Shown here: one piece after another, positions 48,199 to 60,900 of the stretch
Position numbering within the stretch: position 1 is the first letter of the stretch
How the letters are laid out: each line of letters starts with the position of its first letter
Source of the DNA: Nemopilema nomurai
Lineage: Eukaryota; Cnidaria; Scyphozoa; Rhizostomeae; Rhizostomatidae
DNA: 64,000 nt
Assembly (NCBI GenBank): GCA_003864495.1
Contig: PEDN01001371.1
Location: 1 to 64,000, forward strand
Direction: 5' to 3'
Program-made: the position numbers and the translations under genes
The notes under the pieces: model-generated
Seen by the model: the letters and a program-made list of their open reading frames with translations, nothing else
Database searches by the model: none
What the model was told of the DNA's origin: nothing

Positions 48199-51100
48199 GA
48201 CACTTTCTTCTCTTCAATAAATGGAATCGAGGCTGCCAGTATTTACACAGACCTTTTGAGGTCACAAAAAGGTTTATGTAATATGTTTCAAAGAGACTGG
48301 ATTGTGAATTTATCATTTTACAACGCAGCTGCAGTAAAAGCTCCAATTCTACCTTCCTGCGTTTGCGATGTTGTTTGCTACAAAACAGGGCGACTTGGGA
48401 ACAGGCCTTCCTTGCTTATGAAATTGATAACAAATGCACTTTTGTGTCACTTGGGTATACAACCAATGCTGCGGATAAAGAATGCTTGTTCCTCTTTGTT
48501 CATGTTTACCCCCTTGTTGGGGCCCAGACCCTTGTTATTAGGTAATTTTTGAATACTGATGCCAATGAAGAAATCGCTGCAAAATGCTTGTTTTTTAGCC
48601 AATAATTGTAAATATTGGTGCTCGTAGCTAGAGACGGCTAGCCACTCGTAGTAGAGACACGTAAGCTAGTTGCAGTAGTAATGAAAATTGAATAGTTGCT
48701 AAAGAGTTAAACGAAAAGGTGATTTCTCTCTGCGTCTTTTTCTTTTGATATCGTCCATCATTGAACATTTGGATAGGGGTGCCGCTAGAAATAGCGGTCC
48801 CAACACCCCCGTCTCCGCAAAGTTCGAGACGTGTCTGTCAGCCCTCTGCGAAGAGTTTCTCGATTTTCCAAGCAGAACAAAGAAGGTACATTCAAAGAAC
48901 TGTGAAACAGTAAGAAGTTTACGTAGCGTTACCAAAAAAACTCGCTGCACGTTCTTAACAAGCCATTATCATTTAGTAACGTTAGTTTAGTTTGTAACGA
49001 AATCGTTTCTCGTTCAGGGTTCGGCAGGGTGACGAGTGAGAAAAAGGCAATGTGTTTGCTCGAGTGCTTCTTCCATATCAACTGACTATTATTAAAACAT
49101 TACAAATTTATAGGAAAACAAACACAATAGGAAGCCGGTACAGATTAACACAAAGCACGATAACTGTACTCAAACAAACATCACGTTATTCAGATTGGCA
49201 AACATATAACTCACGACAAACGTACAACTCACGACAAATATATAACTCACGACATGCAAATCCATATCACTGCAAGTTATATAGGCATACTTGCATTAAG
49301 TCAAAGGCAGTGCAAAGAAGATGATTAAACAGATAATATTCGAATGACTGTTTATTTTCTGTCGCTTCTATAACGTTTACAAAGGCCTACTGTTTGTGTT
49401 ACTACTGCACGATGACAATTGACAATTATGTGCCTTGTTTTAGAAAATCATTAAACACAAATGTTTTACACACGTGCACTCTAAAAATGAAATCCTGAGA
49501 GCGTTTTAAAGTAAATCAACGGAGTTAAAACGCAGCTTAGCTCAGGGGACTGGGCTACCTAAAATTAGAAACTCTTAGCCATCCAATCAAGGCTGAGAAC
49601 AGTGGATGTTCATATGATCAATTCAACTATCGGTGCTTGTGGTGTGATACAAGACATGTGATCACTTTGACTAAAAAATCAATCCACACGCCTGAATTGT
49701 ATTGAGTTCTAGTGTATTTTTAAATCGGGCGACTTATGCCCGTTGACTTACTTTAACGGGGTTTTATGCAGCTATTTAGTCACCGAGCACTGAGGACAGG
49801 TCCGGACAACGCTGCAAGTTCAAATTCCACCCTCGCAAAAATCATGACAAAGACCAATTATGTAAGAGATAACCACGCCAGCAATATTCAAATCCCTGAA
49901 AGGTCATGTCACAGCTTTACCGAAATGAATATAAGGTTACATTTTACCATTGTCCATTGTTCATACGACAAATATTTATTGAAGAATTGGGTAATCCCCC
50001 ACAACATCAAAAGTCCAACGGATTCCCCTTTGCTTATAAATTGAAATTGTCTGCCTAACGATATCATAACACGAAGAGATTCTTGTAGTGAACATTGTTT
50101 GAAGACTCGGACAGCTAAAAGTAAGTTTTCCATTAACAACTAATTTCACTTCTGCTCTTGCTATTCAGTAGCCTTTAAATATGTTTATATTTCTTAGCAT
50201 TTATCAACACATAGGTCTGTGTGCAATAGTAGCGTTCATGGTAGTAAAGCATCTTGCAACATCCTCCAGACATGAAACCCACGCTTTCGGCTTTAAGTTG
50301 CGTAACAATCCACACAGCATTTTTATACTCTTTAAGACGATTGCCTGAACACGCATAAAGTGCAAGAGTGCGTTCAGACTGGCTCCGTAGATTTTGAAAC
50401 ACCCTGTACAGGCTTTAAAGTTTGTTCTGTCGAGGCGACTAGCTGATAAGGGCACGCAATTGTTCCGCACTAACTCACCCTAAATTTGATACCCTAAAAT
50501 TCGAAATGCATAACCGAGAACCCTTATTGAAACAGCACTGATCACGCTGCATGTGACTGCACACAGGGCGCTAGAAGTGCAACCAATAAGGGAGAAGGAA
50601 AAGCAGAACAGTGGAAACGCTTGTATTTTGTGCTGAGGCAAATTGTGAAACGAGAGTAATATGCAATGGAGTCGAAGGTCCGTGAAAAACGGGAAGATTT
50701 GGAAACGCAGACTTGAGAACGGAGTGATGCAATCACGCAGCCCTTTTCCTCCAGTGGTTCCGATGGTTTCTATCGCGCTTTTACTATGGTGTCAAAATCC
50801 AATAAAATGTTGAAACTGAAGGTTCCTGAAGGTGCCTTTTGTAGCCGTTTTCAAGACAAGATGGCGCGCGCAACTTCAAAGCAGAGACAGCTAACCTTGG
50901 GATATGTGCTAGGCTTCCGTGTTTGTTTGGTACTTTGGCCCATGATAAATGATATGCATTTGACTTGCTCAAATATTCACAGTCATTGACTGATAAATTT
51001 CATAAACATAAATTGATAAATGACGAATTGTGCATAGTAGAGTTTGGCATAGAAATGTAGAAAGACACAAAAACTCCCAGATTAAAAGATGACCTAGCTT

Positions 51101-52283
51101 GCATAATGATACAAAAATTACCGTTAGTTGCGGTTATTGGGCAATCTGGATTCTCGAAAAAATATTGCCCTTAAGGTTACGGTAAACGTTTCTGGACGAA
51201 AACATTCAAATTTTTCGATTACTTCACATTCTGATAGCCGAATTAATAAGGTACATAATGATGCCATGTTCTAAGCTAGAAGAGGTTTTGAAAATGGAGA
51301 AAATCCCGTATAAACAAAGGTTTCAATAATTTTCTTATCAAAGTTTCTAGCAGCGGTTTTCAAATCCCTCGACCTGTTCTGCTTCCTGTGGTTTGTGTAA
51401 GAGTATGGGTTGTTGTGCTAATTTAAAGACGCTAATTGATCTTAAAGCCTAAACTACTTGACCCGGATTACATTATTGGTAATATGATCCCGATGTGTAT
51501 CATCGCAAGTGCGATCAGTAAAATCCCGTTTTCTCCGGACTCGAAATTCCTCTACATACAGGTACGAAAAAGCTATTTTATACCCAAGGAACCAATCGAA
51601 TGGCTCGATATTTGCACACGGCCAGGGCAGATGTTGGGCAACCAAAGTGTCTCAAAATTTTTTATTTGCTCTGGTCCGTCTTTTATACCCAAATACAGCT
51701 GCGGGAGGGTTGAAAAATTGTTTGCCAATTTTTGACAGAGTATAGTTTCAAGAAGAAGAGGAATTTAAAAATCTGAGACACTCTTTGGTAGTTTAGGTTC
51801 TGCACTTCCTGCTAGTACAAGTCAGATTTTTTTACCTCAAACGCAAGGGTACAAAATAGCTTTTGAAGGTGGTACACTTTTTGAGCAATAAATTCGCATG
51901 GAAAATAAAATTTAACATTATTTGCCAATAATTTTGATCTGGCTAGATACGCCATAATCTTGTGCATCGAATGATAAATATTTTACCCAGATTCCTTGAA
52001 CAGTTTGGCCTTTAGGAAAGAAAAACCAATTTTCGTGTTCAAAACGTTTACCGTAACCTTAAGCAGAATCAGGCTTCTCCGCTGGCCGTTTTCCTTATGC
52101 TCGTTGTAACACACTGCTTCGTTCTTGCTTCTAATCTTTTGATAGTAAGATGTCTCTATCGTTGTTGGGTGTCTAATGTCAAGCCTTTTTACGCTTTGCT
52201 TCCTGGAAAACTTTGCTCAAAACAAAACCTAAAGCATTCCTTGATTTGTTCTTTAATTGTGTTTTTCAGGCCCAATCAAGAAA
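48199..52283. other. intergenic region between TADA1 and the SOUL gene
   Basis: TADA1 and the SOUL gene are divergently transcribed from opposite ends of this 4-kb stretch. I see no supportable gene. A TTTTTCAG acceptor at 52262-52269, just upstream of the SOUL start codon, suggests an upstream non-coding SOUL exon somewhere here. ORFs at 48256-48552, 48745-48990 and 50786-50989 lack recognisable domains. Confidence 0.5.
49201..49254. repeat. 18-bp tandem repeat, three units
   Basis: AACATATAACTCACGACA, AACGTACAACTCACGACA and AATATATAACTCACGACA follow each other without gaps. Confidence 0.9.
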
Positions 52284-53232
52284 ATGAGGTTGCTAATTGT
52301 GGTAGCTTTGCTAGCCACGTCTGCCCTCGTGGAAGGAAATTTGCTGAAGTTCGGTAGTGGTTTCATGGCGGACATCATGAAGTTGGTCGAACGGGTAACT
52401 AACATGAAACAAGGGAAACACATGTGCAATAAATATGAGTGTCCGACATATGAGGTGAAAATGAAGAAGCCGCTTTATGAATTGCGTTGTTACAACAAGG
52501 CTTACTGGGTTTCCGTTCCTGGCAGTGACAGCATCCCCAAACGTAAGCTTTTTCACAGCTAAACATAAGTTTCTGTCATAGCCACTAAACTATCATCACC
52601 ATGCTCAGTGGCATACATTTAATTAGTTGCTTTTCTAGGGTGCTTTTTTATTAAGGCATGGAGTCCCTTGTTTTTTAAGTAAAAACTTTGCTGAATTTCA
52701 ATTCTTGGTATGATTTGTTTCCATTTTGTGAAGAAGTAAAGTCAAGTTTAAACCAAATGATGCAAAATTATTGTGATGAGCCTGTTTTCTAGAATCTACC
52801 ATGTTCGGATCAGGAGGGAAAATGTTTGGCCAGTTATTTGCATACATTTCCGGAGGCAACAAAATTGGTGTCAAGATTAATATGACTGCCCCAGTTCTAA
52901 CACAGCTGACAGATGAAGGTGAATCCATGCAGGCAAAAATGAGTTTCTACATCCCCAGGAAGTTCCAAAGCAAGCCTCCCAGCCCAACAAATAAAAATGT
53001 GTTGGTCGAGTCGAAAGCATTCTGTGCATACGTCCACCGTTTCGGTGGCTACCCATTATTCTATAGTCAGCTGCAGAGCCATGTCGACATGCTGGCAAAG
53101 GCCCTTGAAAAAGATGGACTGCAAAGCACATATGTGAAAGGCACGTACTATTTCGCAGGCTACAACAAGCCGACAACCATCTTTGGGAGACGCAATGAAG
53201 TCATGCTTTTGAAGAAATCAAGCGAAAGTTAA
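52284..53232 (+). CDS. secreted SOUL / heme-binding protein 2-like
   Basis: SOUL-family (HEBP1/HEBP2) proteins bind heme or tetrapyrroles through a beta-barrel of about 180 residues. Two exons, 52284-52542 and 52793-53232, join in phase (donor AAAC|GTAAGC, acceptor TTTTCTAG) to encode 232 aa. The ATG at 52284 begins a clear signal peptide, MRLLIVVALLATSALVEG, so the protein is extracellular or vesicular, unlike cytosolic mammalian HEBP1. Family motifs are CPTYEVKMKKPLYELRCY in exon 1 (the strand that starts the SOUL domain), then LFAYISGGNKIGVKINMTAP, PVLTQLTD, MSFYIPRKFQ, VHRFGGYPLFYS and a C-terminal FAGYNKPTTIFGRRNEVML. The MTAPV segment is the best conserved part of the family. Cysteines MCNKYEC near residue 50 could form a disulfide. 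Ligand specificity cannot be read from sequence. Confidence 0.93.
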
Positions 53233-54963
53233 GATAACTTTTGAGACTACTAAAAAGAACTGTGTAATTTAAGCTTGATTATACATGGGTAAATATATAA
53301 ATGGCTGCATTCTAACTTTGGTTTATATTTGAGAGGACAATTACCTTTTTGATATGTTATGTAACCTGGGGGTAAGGGCATGATTAAGATTTCAGCTGAA
53401 GACAGCTGTGCTATATTACACTAAACCTTCGATGTATGTTTCAGGTCATTTAGTTTTGAGTGAATAGAAATGCATCCCTTAAGTGACAGTTGGTAGGGAA
53501 TGCTTTAGGCAGAGTAACGCAATATGCTCTTATATTCAAGGAAATTAGAAAGTGTATGAATAGGATCAAGACGTTAGAAAGCAAGAGGATAATTTTAATA
53601 GATATCAAAAGCCTGACTTGATCTCACTACCTATCTGGCATGAAAAGAAGCAATTTTTAGGAAAGTGTTTGACAATCAGAGACGTGAACAAGTGCTTTGT
53701 GGTACAAAACATCACAAAGGCAATAAAAAGCGGAACTAGGTTTTGTATACTTAAAGTACTTTTTTCATCCGACACTTCTAAGAGTATGCAAACGTCGAAA
53801 AACAACCAAAACTGACAGAAAAAATAGCCAGTTGCGGATCGAAAACGGATCGAAGAGGGTGATAAGAAGAGCATGTGATTGGTTATAATTGACCAATCAG
53901 CGTTACTTAACACCTAACTTTAGAAGAGCCCAAGGGAAAAGACGAACTCTTTCTGTCTACAAAGAATGGAATTTTCCATTGAAATATAGACTCCAAAACA
54001 ACTAGGTGAAAAGACGACCTAGCTTGCTCAATTATACGAAAATTGTCGTCACTGTATGTTTTGGTGCCATTTGATTCTCCAAAAATGTTGACAAAACCGT
54101 AGCTAAGAAATGGAGATGAAATTTGCACGGGGATATAGAAAACACAACCATCATCTGAAAATAATTCATCTGAAATAATCGCTCCCTTCTTTTATCCTTT
54201 TTTAAGTCAGCGGCTTCTTCGCACAGAGCTTAAATTCGTGTAGTTTTAATGTGGAACGGTTTTCAAACACCGGATTTCATTGATAGAGAAAAGCTCACAA
54301 GAAAGAGGGTGCAATAACGACTCCATAAATACATTGCTAGAATCGGTGGTGCCTGAGGTGGTTCAGTTGGACCCAAAATTTAGATGCCGGTCTTCTACGG
54401 CATTTGCCAAGCTTCATTCTCTACATGTACTTTGATACATGACTACCAAGAAGAAGATGGTGTATTTGATGTCAACAAAGAAAGAAGAATTTTCCAAACG
54501 CTGTCTTAAGTATAAACCTTAATAAAATCTCTTAAACCATGTTTTCATGAATGGAACTTGCCACTTTACGACACAAATTACTTGCTTGCATCGAAGAAAT
54601 TTATTTTTAACTTTCTGGCAAGGCAAGATACGACAAAGGCAGTAAGTTAACTTTTTAATGTCAAAGTGGGCATTGAACATGTTATGAACCCCTGAATAAC
54701 TCACAAATTATCCATTGTTACTTGCTTTTTTCATTTGATTTTAAACACTTTAAAGACAAAAGCTTCAACCACAAAAACTTTTTCAAGCAGCATTTCCCTA
54801 ACATTTGTTTTATGAAAACATTGATCTTTATAGAATTCTATAAGCAGTGTTGTAGATCTGCGTTGGCACCAAAGCAACTAGAAATGAGACTCTAGTTTTC
54901 TCTGGCTTGACCTCTAATCCCACCACAGGTATCATATTCCAATAAATCGCTCTGATGTACCGT
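53233..54963. other. convergent intergenic region between SOUL and the peptidase
   Basis: The two flanking genes converge here, so this is 3' flanking sequence of both. No recognisable gene, RNA or transposon is seen; ORFs are short and lack similarity I know. Confidence 0.5.
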
Positions 54964-57900
54964 TCAAATCTCTGTGACATCTTGCACATGGCGTATGGCC
55001 TGATCTATTTTCGACATCAGGATTGAAAGCTGGACATTGACACCGTCCCAATCCGGGTCAATCCCTTTATACGCCCGGTAAATCGACTCTTTCAAGCCTG
55101 GAAACTTGTTGCTGCCAACAATATAGAATGCAGTTGTCCCAAGAACCATGTGTCTGTTAGAATACAATAATTAATATCATCTGTTGAAACTGAATCTTAA
55201 ACTACTTTCAGCAATAAGTCATTGCAAGCGAGCAAGCAGCAAAAATATGATAAACTTAACATATAGCTAGCTTCTGATAATGAATAAATTCAGAGTCTCC
55301 GACGAAGGGGGGCCCCCTCACAATTTTGTAAAAACAAAAGTCTTTTTAAACGTCTTTTGTTATGAAAATCTCCCTTGGCCCCTCCACTCTCCAACATGCA
55401 TCTAAGCCCATGAGATTAACTATAGATGTTTAACCATTTTACAATGCATATCATACCTGACATTTTTGTTTCCATGGTGCCCAGGCTCATGCAAAAACAT
55501 CCTTTCAAAGTTCATCAACTGATCATTGTACATGCGAAGTTTCATAACACTGCAATTGAGGATATAGCAGTTAACAGACAGAAAAATTTATCTCCGATGT
55601 ATCACTTTGCAAAGAAGTATAGGTCATTTAAAATGTAGGTTAAGTTGACTATGGATGAAAAATGTTGGCTTTGAAAGAGAATGCAGAACAAAACTTTGAA
55701 TCCAAGAAATAAAGATTAGTTTTTAGAAAGTGCTACATCAAACAGTTCAGATTAGTACTCTGCAATTCTCTGAAAGCAAGTCAGGTCATTTGGTTAATTC
55801 TAAAGTAAATGTAACGCAGTGAGAACGAAATTTTAAAGAAAAACGAAGGTGAAGCGATTGCTATTTCAACTTCATACTACAAAGTAATTTTATATTTCAA
55901 CAAAACCATCTGAGCAAAGTAAAAAAAGCTTCTTCTTGATTATATTCATAAAGCTCTAAAAAAACTGCTGTTTATTTAATATTTTAGATAAAGATCGTTG
56001 AGTGTAAACTGGGCGTGCTTTTTGATGATCCCAGTCTTTTTTGGTTTCAATAATACAAGAAGAAAATTTAAAATGTCGTTGAGTCTCGTGTCAAAAAAGA
56101 ATCTTAACAGTCGCACATTTCTTTTGACGTTTCTGGATTTGAAATAGTCGATCAAATAAAGCGCCTAAATATCAATGGAAAGAACGGTCCCCTTAAATCA
56201 GACTTGAAATCAGTGATTCATGGTTTATAGCAAACTTACTCTGACTTGTCCAAATTATCGAGGCGTTTGTGAAATTCTTTTGTTGCAGCTACGAGTTTCT
56301 TTGTCTTCTTGATCAGAAGATCTATAACGAAGGGTTTACATTTAAAACAGATCATTTGAAGATAATTAAGTTAAATGAACCATTCATAGCCACAGCCCTG
56401 GACAAAATATATTGGAACGCCAGTTATTTTCACAAATTCTTAATAACATGGCCTCCTCTTCCCTAGTACAATGCTGTAAGTTGTAAATCAATGTGCTTTC
56501 TATTCGCAAAATTGCTGATAGGAAGACGGGGTGAAAATTTGAGAAAAAACCTAAACTGTTAGCGATTCTTAAAGTGAGTTCCAAAATTTTTATCTAAGAT
56601 TGCAGCTTACATGTTAAGAAGTAAATCAGGTAAAGGCAATGCAGGACCTGAGTATGAAGCATAATATAATATGACAAAGTATAATATAAAATGTTATAAT
56701 ATAATATTGAATATAATGTAATATAAGTAATGTAATATAATCCAATTTGGATACCAAAGCTTATCCCCTGTGGGTCTGTAATTGATGCATGGCTCTTTTC
56801 AAAGAACTTGGCGAATGCCAATATTTTCTTTGCGTAGCGATGCAGATTGAATGGCAATACTGTTGCGTCCGCCAACTTCAGACCCATTTTTGCCCACATG
56901 CGTGCCACCGCTAAGTGGTACTTGAAATCGGGATCGATCCAGGTGGACATCAGATGGAAATTGTCATGGATAGAATGATAGGCAGAGTATTGATCGGCTG
57001 TCATTTTCACCTACAAAAAACTCTCCGTTTACTGACAATGTCGCGCAATGTTTGCCAAACTTTCAAAGAGATATTAATGCGTAATATGCAAGTGAAAAAC
57101 CTTTGCTATCAGAATTGCTCTGCAATCTCATCTCGCAATCTCATCTAAAAATGGAATTCTTCTTAATCTCATTTTGTCCTTCAACATAGGTTAAAAAAAA
57201 CTGTGTAAAACGAAGCTCTGCACATTTACCGAGTCACAATAATTCTTCACATAACAATTCCTTTAACTTTAAGACTAATATTGCATGACTTTGAATTCTA
57301 ACATGATCATTGCTAATTGCTCATTACAGACAACCAGCGAACAGTTCAAACTAAGTGATACTTAAACCTCCGATCCAAAATGAGGATTGTACATCATTGT
57401 AAAATGCACCCCGCTATAGCGCCTATTTCAGAATCTGATAGTTTGCATCAAAGCAACAAGGCTAGCCAAACCATTGAGATAATTTACCGGAGGAGAATGT
57501 TAGAAGGCCGTTTCTTTTTCACGACAATCACTCTGTTCCACTTTATGAGATCTTGTATGAGATTGGCACCAAATAAAGTAGCCAAAACAAAATTGAGCTT
57601 CTACCTTGTCGTACAGGTAGCGAATGTCCAAACATGGCACACCCAACATCTGCATGAATGGCTTGTAGTCACTGCCAGTTTGCACCACGGTCACACTATG
57701 AAATGCAAGTAGTTTAGTTACTCATTAATCAGTTTTCTAAGTGAATTTGAAATTCCGTTATCATACAAACAGCTAGTAGTCACGTGGCCTGGGAGCTTGT
57801 CAGTTAAACAAAGTAATATATCCTATCCTTGTTTCGTAAAACGTTAAAAAGATTGAAAATTTTATGATCATTCTTTCAATGTCTATGATTATGCTTATAT

Positions 57901-60900
57901 TACTAAGCAGCTGAAATTTTTGTTGCAATTATATTTCAGACAAAAAATGGCTAAGTGCTGCAGGATGCAGAATGTCACCACTTGCTGGACAGGAAACTTG
58001 AGGGTTCTTTTCAAAACTACATGCAAATAAAAAGACTGGAGGTACTAATAGAGGTGCCACTTCTATGAAGAGGAGACAAACTCTAGAAGTGGGTTTGATG
58101 TTGAATCAAAATATTGGCTTGAATATCGTGACCACTGGTGTCATAGAAAAGTAGGCATAATACACATGGGTACTTTAAAAAAGAAACTCACTTAGGTTCA
58201 CTGGGATTTGCAAAACTTGGAAGCTTTTTCGTCCAGTCAGCATATAAATCAAGTTCACTGTTAGGTGCAGGAATCTAGAAAAAATTACTGATTCGATGGA
58301 TGGGAATTGAACAGAAAAAATGGTGTATGATGCATGGGAAGTTTTGAATATCTCTGGCTCAAATATTAGAGCCTTTTTAGAAAAATGGTAATGTAAACAG
58401 AAGAAAGGAGATTCAAGAAGCCTGTACTACTGATCGAAGCAGCGGAGGGCAAGGAGATGAAGGAGTTTGTTCTGGCTTGGAATAACGTAGACTTCCCATC
58501 AGTCATAACCATAGTCCAAGGTTAATATGGTTAAGAAATGTACCCATTGAGACGATATTGAGACATGCCCTTCTTGGCAGAAATCAGATGTAATATTAAT
58601 AAACCTGGTTAAACTCTTTTAGCACTCAGTACACATCAGTTTTGAATCTTTCAGGGGGTGAAAACGACGAAAAAGAAGGGAAGAAGTTACATCAATGCAA
58701 CAGCAAAGAAGTATCTCAACTTGCTTGGAGACCATGGGAAAAATTTGGCTTACACAGGCAAAGGCTGTGGATCCAGCCACTGGTCTTAGGTAGATTTCAA
58801 GCAATAAAAAGTATACCTCTTTGGTAACATCAAAAAATGCATCTTCCATCTGTGGCGTAGTCTTAAATCGTACAGTGTAATTACCTATCGCCAAGAAAGA
58901 TTTCATTAGCGTGTCACGCAAATAAACAAAGTAGACGGTTTCTTCAGTCAAACATTCAAACTATTGGAAGGAAATCAATCTAAACAGAATCATTCCAGCT
59001 CTTGAGAGTGACAACAGTTGCGACTATGGAGTGGTAAGCTGGTGCGCAAGGAACAACGAGGTTGAAAGAAAACAAGTGATAACTGTTTAGTTGGGCTTGA
59101 TAATAGAAAACTATATTACCGATTGGCTATGCGTATACGTCACGTGAGTTTGCATGGCTCTATGCTTAGCCAATGTTATTCTACTCTATACTGTTGAAAT
59201 GGGTGTTATGACGAGCAACCAGAACGAATTATAGTTAAGTAATACCGTCTTGCCAATAGTAGACTGAAACAAGCCATCTTACCTTCTACAGCAATATCCA
59301 CATTCAAATAGGCAACGGTTCTTTCCTTAATCATTTTTGCATGATCCTAAAGAAGAAAGTCACGAATCACGTGAACACTCATCAGTTGATCACGTGAATC
59401 AGTAATCTCGTTAATCACATAAGTCAATAATATCACGATTTGATCATGAATGTGACAATTTACCTCAACCCATTCCCACGATCCCATCAGGCCGTACTCT
59501 TCTGCATCCCAACTACAGAGCATAATGGTCCTTCTGGGACGCCATCCTGTGTTTGATAAAAGTATCAAATTATGTACCAACAAGTCACAAATCCTTTGCA
59601 AAACTAAAGACTGTCATGGAAAACATTGGGAGATTATTGCAGTTCTTCCAAGAGGTAGACGTTTATTCATTCGATTATCAATGAAAAGTATCATAGTGAG
59701 TCACACTGTTATAAAGCCATCCAAGCTATCTTTCGGCGTCTTCCCTAATAATTATAACTGCCCGACATCTACGCATTGTCAGGATGGTAAATATCTTGCC
59801 CGCAATCTTGAATTAACTTTATGATATATAGAGGCATGGCAAGTTGAAATGGGCAATTCTAAACACCAACTGCCTTCAGTATAAGCCACTTGATGGAAAC
59901 CGTTTATCAGGAAAGTACTTTATCAATCTAACAATCATGCGACACTTAAACATGATGGCTTCTTGATAATAAAAAAAGCACCTTAAATTTGAGAAAATTT
60001 AGCATTTTACTTAAAAAGAACAAAAACTTTAGCTTTGTAAAAAAGCAGACACAAAACTCGATGAAATAACTTGCTTGTCACTCAAAATGTGTATATCCTT
60101 TAAACGGAGATTTTATGGCTTAGCAGCAGAGTAGAATTCAAGAATTGATTTTCCTTTCTCTAATTTTGGTTACCTTCTTGCTCACAAGCACATCAAAGGT
60201 TTTTTCTTTTCTTTCATTTTTTCAAAGACAGATATTCTTTCCTTTACTTCTTTATCATATGTAGAAACTTAAGGATTGGTGTAAATATGAAAACCTCTTT
60301 TCAGTAAGTCGCCAAAAGATCTTCCGATTTCCATCAAAGCAGCACTTCCACTCGTAGCATCAGCAGCACCGAAATTCCAAGAATCTCTGTGGTTTCCAAG
60401 AATTACGAGTCGGTCTACAACAGTAAGTTAATGTGTTTCAAGCGATTATGCTGGTTACTGATATAAGCCGGATTCATCAAAACTGCAATTCATAGGGTTA
60501 CTTTCTTGAAGGTTAATGTGATAAGTCATATAATCGTTTTAAAGATTACTAGGGATTCTAAAATTTGCAGCGTTTTAGTCTACTTCAATAGTAAGGCCTA
60601 ACAAGTAAGGCAATAGAAAATCAAAAAAAGGTTTTCTGATATAAAAGTCTTCTGAAACAGTTAATGGAACCCGAACAGGATTAAATTTTCTAATGGAATA
60701 TTCGATAAAGGGAAGATCAGTTATGCATAAGAAATATTTTACCCGGCTCTACATTTCCATGAATCTTTCCGCAAACATTGAAAACTGGCTTTGAGACAAG
60801 CTTGGTATTGACAGTCAGTCGTGCTCTCCTAAAATTTTATGTTACCGATACAATAATTTGCGTGTATCTCAACTCAATAAGTTAGTATAAAAAAGAAGAA

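Noticed and set aside
49500..49620. Possible tRNA-like stretch
   Set aside because: No cloverleaf with correct A- and B-box spacing could be drawn; no RNA gene is claimed anywhere in the window.
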